Of a DNA stretch of 64,000 nt, positions 31,365-40,105 are shown one piece after another. Origin of the DNA: Chaetoceros tenuissimus. Taxonomy: Eukaryota; Bacillariophyta; Thalassiosirophyceae; Chaetocerotales; Chaetocerotaceae. Numbering within the stretch: position 1 is the stretch's first letter; each line of letters starts with the position of its first letter. Location: positions 1,736,001 through 1,800,000 of the forward strand of contig BLLK01000020.1 of the NCBI GenBank assembly GCA_021927905.1, written 5' to 3'. A program made the translations under genes and the position numbers. The notes below the pieces were generated by a model. It ran no database searches and was not told the DNA's origin. It was given only the letters and a program-made list of their open reading frames with translations.

Positions 31365-33182
31365 TTATTTGAAGAATCTCTTGAGGGCAGCAGGAGCTTT
31401 TTCTGTTGGTGCAGCGACAGCTTCATTATTCTTAGCAGCAGCATGTTCTGCCTTTTCTTGTTCTCTTGCTTCTTTGAGTTTGAGGAGGTTTTCATCAATG
31501 ATATTCTTTTGCTTACGAGCTAGCTTCTTCTTGATCTTATTTCTACCTCTCATCCTGTTCTTTTCCTTCTTCTTCACCTCGCCATCACGAAGTCTCTTCT
31601 CATTTGCTTCTTCCTCCAGTTGCTGTTGACGTTCGTATCTTGTATGAACATCTCCCTCTTCCACAGTACCTATTACATCAGGATCAAGAGCAATCATGTT
31701 TGGACTCAACTTATCAAGAAGAGAACGAACTTCAGCTTCACGGCGTTGCTTTGTATCTTGGAATGGGTTAAGCCCATACTCCATAGAATCAAGATTAGGT
31801 TCTCCACTTCCTGGAATAACAATGGAGCTTACTCCCTTTGCATGTCCAATTCCACAAACATCTTCAAATGGTCTGAATTTCACTGATTCTACTGGCCCCA
31901 TGCCACCAACATTGTGACTCATGTATGGATCCTTGACTTTGTATTTGAGAGAATCTGGTCCCCAGAATGTTGTATGGCAACCGTGACCTATTCCTAGAAC
32001 TCCACGCTGACTGATGTCAAGAGATGTTGGAACTCCACCTCTAGTATAGTAGGCATGTGTTTCCTTGTACATGCGCAAGTCCCAAATTTTGACTTGGGAG
32101 TCAGCTCCTCCTGTTACCATATATCTTCCTGTCTTATCAATTGCCAAACTATGAATTGGAGCTCCTCTATGACAAAGCATTTTGACTAGGTATTCAGAAT
32201 TTGCTGGACTCCAAAGGGTGACAACACCATTCATATGCCCACAATGAATCACTGCATTATATGGGTTTTGGGTCATGACATCACATGCTCCCATCTTTGT
32301 TCTGTGCGTTGAAACCAAGTTACCAGTGGATGTATCATGATATTTCAAATGACCAGTTCTTCCAATAGTTGACAAGAGCCAATGATGAGGAAGGAACTGC
32401 ATCTGGTACACATCTTGGTGGTCAGACATGCGATGAATCTCTGTTCCCTCATCATCATAAATAAAAGCATGCTTCTTTTGAGCAACTGCGAACATTGTTG
32501 TATTGTGAAGAAAGGTAGCATCACGTACATTTTCATTCAGATGAAACTCGCTTTTTAGGGCCATGGTGTGCATATCCATAAGAGCTACATGACCTCCTCT
32601 CTTTCCTAGTAAAAGTCCACATCTACCAGATCGATCATAGTGCATTCGATAAGGAGAATACTGATCAAGTCTCAAATCAAAAATGTGTCTCTGAGTCTGT
32701 TCATCCAAAAAGGGTTTCAATTGATTCTGAGTCAGTTTGTATGTCTTTTCCATCTCATTTTCAACCTCAAGAAATCCAGATTCTTCTGTGTGAAGTACTA
32801 ATTCTGCATCAGCTGCTGCAATGGCAGCTTCGAGACGTTGTGTTTCTTTTCTGTTAATTTCATTCTTGATTTCTTTATTTCCGTATCGTCTTCGCTTTAG
32901 TAATGCTCGCTTTTGATGATCATTCAATTTGTCCATATTTCTAGGATTTCTATCATCTTCTCTATAGTTTCTCCTACGCTTGGTGTTGTTGAAACCAGAA
33001 GTTGATCCATTGTTTAGATAATTCGAGATTCGTTCGCGGTCAGATGTTGAAGAGTCTGCAAGTTTTTCTTTCAATTGTTTGTGTTTCTTGCGAGTTACTC
33101 CTTCCGTATCTCCTCTCGCAATGAGATTTGTCCCGCCAATATCATCTTTCTTTTTTCCATGTGAGGCTGTTAGATGGCTCAT
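31365..33182 (-). CDS. UTP7: UTP7/WDR46 (BING4) small-subunit processome WD40 protein
   Basis: Single exon, 605 residues. A basic N-terminal region (KKHKQLKEKL, RALLKRRRYGNKEIK) is followed by the propeller: FDLRLDQYSPYRMHYDRSGR, GRTGHLKYHDTSTG, NAVIHCGHMNGVVTLWSP and GGADSQVKIWDLR. A BING4CT-type region follows with VKFRPFEDVCGIGHAKGVSS and PGSGEPNLDSMEYGLNPFQ, strongly diagnostic for UTP7/WDR46. The tail is Lys/Arg-rich. The protein acts in nucleolar 18S rRNA processing. The final IPGSGEPN...NPF.. block is among the best conserved of the family. Confidence 0.93.
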   Translation of the reverse strand: MSHLTASHGKKKDDIGGTNLIARGDTEGVTRKKHKQLKEKLADSSTSDRERISNYLNNGSTSGFNNTKRRRNYREDDRNPRNMDKLNDHQKRALLKRRRYGNKEIKNEINRKETQRLEAAIAAADAELVLHTEESGFLEVENEMEKTYKLTQNQLKPFLDEQTQRHIFDLRLDQYSPYRMHYDRSGRCGLLLGKRGGHVALMDMHTMALKSEFHLNENVRDATFLHNTTMFAVAQKKHAFIYDDEGTEIHRMSDHQDVYQMQFLPHHWLLSTIGRTGHLKYHDTSTGNLVSTHRTKMGACDVMTQNPYNAVIHCGHMNGVVTLWSPANSEYLVKMLCHRGAPIHSLAIDKTGRYMVTGGADSQVKIWDLRMYKETHAYYTRGGVPTSLDISQRGVLGIGHGCHTTFWGPDSLKYKVKDPYMSHNVGGMGPVESVKFRPFEDVCGIGHAKGVSSIVIPGSGEPNLDSMEYGLNPFQDTKQRREAEVRSLLDKLSPNMIALDPDVIGTVEEGDVHTRYERQQQLEEEANEKRLRDGEVKKKEKNRMRGRNKIKKKLARKQKNIIDENLLKLKEAREQEKAEHAAAKNNEAVAAPTEKAPAALKRFFK

Positions 33183-33516
33183 GATGAAGTTTTATTTGAA
33201 TGAGAGTGGAATATTTGTAATCACTATCTCAACAGTTTTGAGTTGCAGTAGTACGAGTCGAGTCGAGTTGCATTAGAAAAGTGAGACTGTTTTTTCCAAA
33301 ATCTTGGAAAATGGTTGGCTGACGAACAACAAGAAGGCAGGGTCGGTATTATATAGCTAGTTGAGGGGCTAGATAAATGCAAGCTTCTTCCCGCCACAAA
33401 AACACATCATCATCACAGCGAGAAACATTCATTTGCTTACAATTATGAAATAGAAGAGGCTCAAAGATCGGAAATAGTCAGTATTTGAAATAGTTATCTT
33501 TATCTACACTTACTAA
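33183..33516. other. Intergenic, no gene seen
   Basis: Divergent spacer between WDR46 and COQ9. A short imperfect duplication CGAGTCGAGTCGAGT at about 33247-33263 is the only structure noticed. Confidence 0.5.
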
Positions 33517-34780
33517 ATGTATCGGTAAGTGATTATAGATGCAGACGGAATCACTTAGCTGGAAAAGTTGTCTCGATTTTTCCAAGGAACTTTCCCTTTT
33601 CACAGCCGTTTCTCACAGACCAGTGAGAGCCACGGAACATATTAGGGACATGGTAAAGTTATATGTTTATGCAATGAAGTAAACCATGGAAGGCTCCGCA
33701 TTCTTTTTGATTGTGTTGATGTTTGCATCCATTGGTTCCGGAGTTGCAAACAATCTCTATCCGCGAATATATACCAATGCTTTTGCAATGATATGTTATT
33801 TTTCTAATGATGTTTTCCTTTACAGTTTTCCAGCATCTTTGATACGGACTATTCGTCCAACAGCAAGGAGAACCTTTGTGGCTACAAGCAGAATTTCGCA
33901 ATCATACTCAAGTCAGGAAGAAAGCATATTAACAGCTGCATTGCCACACGTACACCAACACGGATGGACAGAGCAAGCACTTGCGCAAGGAGTACTCACC
34001 TCCAAATTACCACCTTCTTACATTGGACTTATTGAAGATAAAAAATCAGAACTTATTCATTTCTTCATGAAAAATAGTAATAAACAGCTGGAATACATAC
34101 TTCAACAAACAGACATTGAAGGCGAAAACATGACGCATTCTCAAGTTATCGAAGTGGCCATGCGAAAGAGGCTAGAGATGAATGTACCATATATTAAAAG
34201 TCAGCGATGGGCAGAGGGTATGGCTCTTGGTGCTATGCCTTTAAATGCATGCCATACAGCTAATCATTTAGAGCAATTGATGATGATAATTGAAAATGCA
34301 ATGATGAGATGTAACAATAATGGTGTGCAAGCATCACCACTTGGAATTTTAGAAAGGGGAGCATTGGGGGCTGTGTACATTGCTACAGAATTGCATCTTT
34401 TGTCGGACAATAGCACAAATCAGCAGGATACATGGAACTTTCTTCATCAGCGTGTAGAGCAACTAGAGCAGGCAGCCACTGGAAATTTGTCCGTTTCGTC
34501 GCTTGTTCCAAATTCAGATACACTTGTTGCGGGTGCAGCTGTCGCGTCTTCACTGGGAGGAGCAGTTTTAAGCCTTGTCGCTCCTGCTGCTGGTGCAGGA
34601 ATACAATCAATTACAAGCAGTGTTATGCCAGCAGTAATGAACATGATGCAGCCTCCCTCTGTAGATTCTACAGTTGGAACTAAGGCTCAAGACTATGATT
34701 TCAGTGACTTACCTCCTTTTGAATCAGATATTGCACCAAAAAAGAGCAAATCAAAACCTGACGCTTCACCTCAACCTTAA
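33517..34780 (+). CDS. COQ9: COQ9, ubiquinone biosynthesis lipid-binding protein
   Basis: Model: an 8-nt first exon ATGTATCG (33517-33524) with a perfect GTAAGT donor, a 301-nt intron, then exon 33826-34780; 320 residues. The join gives MYRFPASLIRTIRPTARRTF, a clear mitochondrial presequence, and is the reason for choosing it over an in-frame ATG at 33686, which would start with a secretory-looking peptide. Family blocks: ILTAALPHVHQHGWTEQAL, RLEMNVPYIKSQRWAEGMAL and a long C-terminal helix region LERGALGAVYIATELHLLSD. COQ9 presents ubiquinone intermediates to COQ7 in the matrix. The tail after about residue 250 (Ala/Gly-rich, then Pro/Lys) is an extension. Confidence 0.85.
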
Positions 34781-34987
34781 AAACTATAATGCCTATATTC
34801 AATAATTTTATGCAAGCTATATTGAAGGTCATTTTGAACATTAAATCATTTTGCAATAGCAAAGGAAACTAAAGTTCGTATATAGTTGGGATTATGTTTA
34901 TTATAAATCTATCTCTTTACTCTTACTGATACTCAACTAATCTTTGATATTATATGTACTAAAACAATGTAAAATATGGTCTTTTCT

Positions 34988-35764
34988 CTACGAGACAAGA
35001 TCCATAGCCGCTTGGCACCATTTATCGAAGTAACCTAACGTCACTGCAGATACTGCTATGTTGAAAGTCGCAGAGATCGAAGCATGTGTCAAAGGCCTAA
35101 CTGATTCTGGTACAAACTTGAAAGCAAGTGTATTGTATGGGATGAACATGGCAACTTCTAGCTTTGTGAGTGTGATGAACTCGTCGATAGTCCAACTTCC
35201 AAAGATTGCTTCTGCATTGAAATTTGAAATAGCGTTCACATCGCCATCAAAGACAACATTTCCCAGGAAAGGCACAAATGCTAGATATGCACTGTTTATG
35301 ATACTAGCAATGATCACTGCGTGGATCAAAGTCTTGCAGGCAACTTCTTTTGTCTCAGTCCCTGGAAATGCTTGCTCCAATTGCTTCAGCCATATAGCGT
35401 TCATTAGACCACTCATAGTTGACGCTACAGTGGCCATTGCAGCGACATGTCCAAAGTCGATGGATGCTGCTTCCATTGTTTGAGTAGCAATGTCTGCACC
35501 ACTTGCCAGAATGCCTGCTTGAAGAAAAGCCGTTGGTAGATAGTGCTCTCTCGAAAACTTTTGATAACCCTTTGAAAATTCAGCAAGTACGTTTTGCTTT
35601 GTATTCTCAGATACACGAGGTAAACTACGTTCCATCCGTCTGTTAGTTGTGGCAACATTCAATTTAAAGACGTCTCTAGATAATGATGCCTCCTTCACAA
35701 CTGGTGCAAAAGCATGCACAGAAGAAAGAAGAGCAGTACAAATTAAGACTTTTCCAAGCTTCAT
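34988..35764 (-). CDS. Mpv17/PMP22-like membrane protein with plastid-type presequence
   Basis: Single exon from ATG 35764, 258 residues. Starts with a signal peptide MKLGKVLICTALLSSVHA followed by FAP, the diatom plastid bipartite cleavage motif. The body has several hydrophobic segments and Mpv17-like features: YQKFSREHYLPTAFLQAGIL near the start and MFIPYNTLAFKFVPESVRPL near the end, resembling 'W....N F..VP...R'. Mpv17 proteins are small membrane proteins of mitochondria, peroxisomes and plastids with debated channel roles. The family call is moderate because the usual Trp of the signature is not present. Confidence 0.6.
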   Translation of the reverse strand: MKLGKVLICTALLSSVHAFAPVVKEASLSRDVFKLNVATTNRRMERSLPRVSENTKQNVLAEFSKGYQKFSREHYLPTAFLQAGILASGADIATQTMEAASIDFGHVAAMATVASTMSGLMNAIWLKQLEQAFPGTETKEVACKTLIHAVIIASIINSAYLAFVPFLGNVVFDGDVNAISNFNAEAIFGSWTIDEFITLTKLEVAMFIPYNTLAFKFVPESVRPLTHASISATFNIAVSAVTLGYFDKWCQAAMDLVS

Positions 35765-36984
35765 GATCAAATAGTTCCAAGTTCAGATTGAAAAAAAAGA
35801 GAAAGATTTCACAATAATGCCAATATGTTTTTAACATCGCACAATTGAGACAACATGAGAAACCATTTTTTGCAAAGACTCCGGAAGGGCGCCACATTTT
35901 TACCCAATAGGCGATAAATCCGTGTCATTGGTGTCATAAGGAACCAATGAAATCCTTCCAAAGAAGCAAAAAGAATTGTGATGTAGGTCAACTTCCCAGT
36001 TTTACCCCCTTTCCTTCTCTATTTTTTCGATGACACGTCACGACAGCATCAGTATGACGTAGATCTTTGGATACTCTTCAACATAAGAAATGAATGAAAA
36101 ATTGCAATAACGCAAATCCAGATTGGAAATCAATATGAAATTGGAAATAACTCCTTTCTTGTCTTTTTCTATTGCTATGATCATACAATAAAATATCTTT
36201 TGTTGATGAAATTACCGAATCTTTTTCTTGCAACGTATGAATATGTTCAAAGTAAGCTAGCTTGTTCAAAACTTCTTCTTTTGGTTCCTACTCTTCGTGG
36301 TTCTAGATTCTTGGAGATAATCTGACATCTGCTGTGTTAGACTAACTAATGTATAAATTTGCATGTTTAGAATTGTCTGTCATGAACATGTTTTGTTGTG
36401 CTTGCATATCCATCCATATAAAGAAAATGAGTGGCGAGAGTTTGTGACATCTTCATCAAGTACGAGAGTTAAGTATTTTGCACTTTCATCCGCAGATTGG
36501 CATCACTTGTGAATCCCGATTCTTCTTCAAGTAGGACCTCGCTATTCTAATTTTGAAATATGCCGTACTTTGGGAAAAGTCAAGTGAAGCAGACAGTTTC
36601 CAAAATGAATTATGTATACGCCTTTTTTAAAAATGAGTATATATGCCGTCTTTACTTGCTTGACTAAAAACAAAATAACATGTCCCACAAAGCAATTCTG
36701 TAACTAGCCCTATCTTTCATCTATTAGATTTATTATTGATATTGTGCATTGCATGCTCATTTATTTACAATATATCTTTCTTTTTACAAAACAAATAATA
36801 GCTAAACCAATTTTACAAAAATGAGAAAAGAAGAAGAGAGGAGTTTGTCTAAAAGACACTAATGACGTCATTGACAGCAATGGAACACGCACGTAGAGAA
36901 AAGGAACAAAGTTGATCTTTGGATCTCCATCTATTTCTTAGTTGTCATTTCTATTTCATTAGTAATTCCATTCAACGCTTCACC
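35765..36984. other. 1.2-kb divergent intergenic region with CRE-like sites
   Basis: No gene recognised on either strand. On the Mpv17-like side, ACGTCA (36035-36040) and TGACGT (36055-36060). On the SDR side, a perfect TGACGTCA (listed separately). The middle is AT-rich without structure that I can see. Confidence 0.5.
36863..36870. promoter_or_regulatory. Palindromic CRE, TGACGTCA
   Basis: Perfect cAMP-response-element core about 115 bp upstream of the SDR start. In diatoms TGACGT elements are known in CO2/cAMP-responsive promoters, bound by bZIP factors. Function here is inferred from the motif only. Confidence 0.45.
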
Positions 36985-37827
36985 ATGATTCCACCACTAG
37001 CAGCAAATTCACTCGCAGTCGATGGGCGTGTTATTGTAATTACGGGCGGCACACAAGGCTTAGGACTCGCGATTGCTCGCTATCTTGCTGGACAAAATGC
37101 TGCTGGACTAGTTCTTGTATCACGTAGTCAGGCAAAAGGTGATGCAGTGATCGAAGAATTCAAGAAGGAATTTCCAAACTGCAAGGTCGCATTCGTTTGT
37201 GCAGATTTATCAAAAGCAGAAGAAGCTATGAGCGTAGCTGAAAAGGCTGCAGCGGCAATGTCTGATGTGGCGCCTATTACAGGTTTGGTCAACGCTGCTG
37301 CTACTACACAAAGAGGCAACCTTTTGGATACAACTGTAGAAAGTTTTGATTGGCAGATGACTTTGAATGTGAGAGCTCCATTTCTCGTTACTCAAGGCAT
37401 TGCAAAACACATGATTGCTAACAAAGTCAGTGGAAGTATTGTAAATATTGCATCGAACTGTGCAGATGGCGGTGCTCCATTTATCATGACCTACAGTGCA
37501 ACCAAGGCAGCTTTGGTAAACATGACTAAAAATAACGCTGCAGAACTTGCACCAAAGGGAATTAGGGCCAATGTTTTGAACATGGGATGGTGTGCAACCG
37601 AAAACGAGGATAAACTTCAGAGAAGTGTCAACGGTGATGATTGGCTTGAAGAAGCAGATAAAAATGTTCCACTTGGCCGTATCTTACGTCCTGAAGACAC
37701 AGCTGCTTCAGTTTGTTTTTTGCTGTCGGATGCTTCATCGATGATGACTGGAACTGTAATAAGATTACATCCAGAGTGGGCAGAGGGAATGATTTCAACC
37801 ATTGCGAATGAAGAAGAGGGAAGATAA
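36985..37827 (+). CDS. Short-chain dehydrogenase/reductase (classical SDR)
   Basis: Single exon from ATG 36985 (context CACCATG), 280 residues. Rossmann cofactor motif VITGGTQGLGLAIARYLA (about residues 18-35), NAAA block (GLVNAAATTQ, variant of NNAG), Ser at NIASN and active-site YxxxK as Tyr170/Lys174 (YSATKAALV). C-terminal block PLGRILRPEDTAASVCFLLS and MMTGTVIRL match the FabG-like classical SDRs ('G.P.E.A....FL.S....TG'). NAD(P)H-dependent oxidoreductase. No targeting signal if this Met is used. Substrate cannot be predicted. Confidence 0.88.
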   Translation: MIPPLAANSLAVDGRVIVITGGTQGLGLAIARYLAGQNAAGLVLVSRSQAKGDAVIEEFKKEFPNCKVAFVCADLSKAEEAMSVAEKAAAAMSDVAPITGLVNAAATTQRGNLLDTTVESFDWQMTLNVRAPFLVTQGIAKHMIANKVSGSIVNIASNCADGGAPFIMTYSATKAALVNMTKNNAAELAPKGIRANVLNMGWCATENEDKLQRSVNGDDWLEEADKNVPLGRILRPEDTAASVCFLLSDASSMMTGTVIRLHPEWAEGMISTIANEEEGR

Positions 37828-38343
37828 TATATAGTGGAAATTACGATTGCTGGGCACTTTTTCTGTCCGTGCTAGCAATACTTCGTATTTTTGCAATGAT
37901 GTTTTCATTCATACAGGCAAAACCTTTTATCATAAATAGCTAATTTAAACAATAGATAGCACTATATGATAGTGTGGGACAGAGTGTATGAATCGTAGTG
38001 ATGCAAATATTGCAGTATTGATCTTGAAAGGACAATTCCAGATCTTTCAATTGCGTCTTATTGTTGTGCGCATCACACTTTTTTGTGGATCTTCAGTTAG
38101 CGACTAGTATGTTGTATCAACAAATAAACAAATTCGAAAACTATTTGTCAGTCTTTTGTCAATGCCAAGAGAAAAAAATTGACTCTGTGTGTGTGTGGCG
38201 AATATGATTGAATGCTTCTTCGACTAAACATTAGAAGTCTCTCAAGATTATCACCGAAAACATCAGTAATGGAAACAATGCAAATGCTTTCCTAGTAAGA
38301 TTGTGGAGATGGAAATGCAGTACAATTGATGATGTCTCTATTT
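37828..38343. other. Convergent 3' flanks, no gene seen
   Basis: Spacer between the convergent SDR and GT47 genes. A GTGTGTGTG run near 38187 is the only feature noticed. Confidence 0.55.
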
Positions 38344-39711
38344 TCATGTTGGTCGTGTAGTTGAGCTGGTTGTAATTGGTGGCAGTATCAGTGCACTATA
38401 CTTTGATGTTGAAATTCTGGTATGGGGCCATAAATGAGATTGAAGCATGTACATATATACATCGAAGGGTACCAAAGTGTCCCAATCAAAAAGATCACGA
38501 TTTTCTATAATATTCTTTGTCTTTTCATTCATGTCTGTCGAATTCTTCAATACTGCATCCAATGCCTCCAGAAAATAATCCTGAGTTTTATTTGGCCCCA
38601 TTTGTATAAAGTAACTTAACATATCCCACCTAATGAAATTCTGATGAGATCTTAATTGCAACTCATCTGTAAAAATAGGAATTGTTCCGCTAAGAAGTGT
38701 ATCAAAAAGCCTGTTTGCCGATATAGTGTCACCCCTAGGATGCCATCCTAGGCGAGAATTGGCTAGAGATGGACATTGTGCTCCCTTTCCGCAAATACTC
38801 ATTGAATATTTCGATGTGAATGTGCTACTTTTTGTCCAGTTGCATATATTCCTACGATCTTGAAACCTCTTAGTTGTGCCTTCATCTTTGAAACGAAATC
38901 GAAGATCAGCAATCATTGCAATATCGAATTTCTTTTCTTGGAAAGGGATTGATGGACATCTAGAACCAACATAGAATGTATTGAAGGAAATTCTATCATG
39001 TTTTTTATTCCATGCATCATCTCCTTCTCCAAATTGGAGAATGTTGCATCTCTCCATATGTTCATATTTCCATCTTTCTAATTTATGATGATGTTGCCAT
39101 AGGAGTGAAGTCACCAAAACGAAATGATCCTTCCCTTGGGATTTTTGAAACCAAGTTGAGTTTTGCAATAATTCATCAGCAAAGAACAGTAAATCTCTTC
39201 CACATATATTGTTGCGACAAATTCGCACTCGTTCATCTTTGTATAGATAATTTGTTGCAATATAAGATGTGAGCATTGGAACTACAAACAGTTTTGCGTC
39301 TTCTGGATTTTCTACTCTCATTGGGTGTCTTGTAGCTGCCACATAAAATTTCAAATCGTCATCATGTTTCATTTCAAAATTCCTTTCTTCAGCACTGAGT
39401 TCAATCCATTCACGAAATGTATGATTGCCAACAGTTGTAACATGATGTGTCTCGTCAAGCCAATCCAATTCTTCATAGATGTAAAAAGGAGTAGTCAGTA
39501 AAAGGTCGTTTTGTTGAGTATGGGAAAGCTTTATTGAATCTGTTGCTACGGTCTCATTGACATTGAGAGGCAATATCTGCAAACTTTGGCGTGTGTTAGT
39601 GTTGAGAAGAAATACCAGAGTTCCAAGGTAAAGAATTATCAATGAAGCTAGAAAAGTTGGAATTATTGTTTTGCTTTTTCTTCTCCGTTTCATTTTGAAA
39701 TCCCCCTTCAT
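38344..39711 (-). CDS. Exostosin-like glycosyltransferase (GT47 family)
   Basis: Single exon, 455 residues, type II membrane protein. A basic tail (MKRRRKSK) precedes one membrane anchor (about residues 17-37, IPTFLASLIILYLGTLVFLL). Exostosin-type features: FYVAATRHPMRVENPEDAKL with FVVPMLTSYIA ('DP..A..FFVP'), a mid block FDIAMIADLRFRF, and the C-terminal SLANSRLGWHPRGDTISANR then FDTLLSGTIPIFTDE ('S.FCL.P.GD.....R..D....GCIPV'). GT47 enzymes build cell-wall or proteoglycan-type polysaccharides in the Golgi. Linkage and sugar unknown. Confidence 0.82.
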   Translation of the reverse strand: MKGDFKMKRRRKSKTIIPTFLASLIILYLGTLVFLLNTNTRQSLQILPLNVNETVATDSIKLSHTQQNDLLLTTPFYIYEELDWLDETHHVTTVGNHTFREWIELSAEERNFEMKHDDDLKFYVAATRHPMRVENPEDAKLFVVPMLTSYIATNYLYKDERVRICRNNICGRDLLFFADELLQNSTWFQKSQGKDHFVLVTSLLWQHHHKLERWKYEHMERCNILQFGEGDDAWNKKHDRISFNTFYVGSRCPSIPFQEKKFDIAMIADLRFRFKDEGTTKRFQDRRNICNWTKSSTFTSKYSMSICGKGAQCPSLANSRLGWHPRGDTISANRLFDTLLSGTIPIFTDELQLRSHQNFIRWDMLSYFIQMGPNKTQDYFLEALDAVLKNSTDMNEKTKNIIENRDLFDWDTLVPFDVYMYMLQSHLWPHTRISTSKYSALILPPITTSSTTRPT

Positions 39712-40105
39712 TGATAACTAAATCCAGTCATTCATTCAACAAGCGAACGGTTTATACAATATTATAGTAGGTGGAGTAACCGAGTGGAATGGAATTGTAT
39801 CTTCCAATGCTTCGCCTAATCGCCAAAATGTAGTATTGACATATTGACAGTACTAACACGAAGTCAATATCTACTAAAATATACAGATTTTGACATTTCC
39901 CCAGACTGCTCCACAGCCACCGAAACTAACACCACTTTTTCAGACAGAGAAATTCTTTTTTCTTTCATGATTGCATGTTGTAGTGTTTTCCTACTCGTAA
40001 TTACAACATTAATATATGTTGTAGTGTTTCCTACTCGTGGTTACAACATTAAGCAGAGCAACGAGTATTATCTAGCAACGAGTATTATCTTTGTAATAAG
40101 ACACT
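39712..40105. other. Divergent promoter of GT47 and DDX31
   Basis: No gene. Contains the tandem hairpin-forming duplication at 39976-40053, and directly after it two copies of CAACGAGTATTATCT, ending just before the DDX31 start. Confidence 0.6.
39976..40053 (+). repeat. Tandem duplication whose units each form a hairpin
   Basis: Two 37-39 bp copies (39976-40014, 40017-40053) differ at a few bases. Each starts TGTTGTA and has TACAACA near its end, so each can fold into a 7-bp stem. They lie 50-130 bp upstream of the DDX31 start codon. Confidence 0.75.

Noticed and set aside
33686-33825. COQ9 start at 33686 giving a secretory-type N terminus
   Set aside because: The upstream micro-exon gives a proper mitochondrial presequence, expected for COQ9; the 33686 Met lies in the likely intron.
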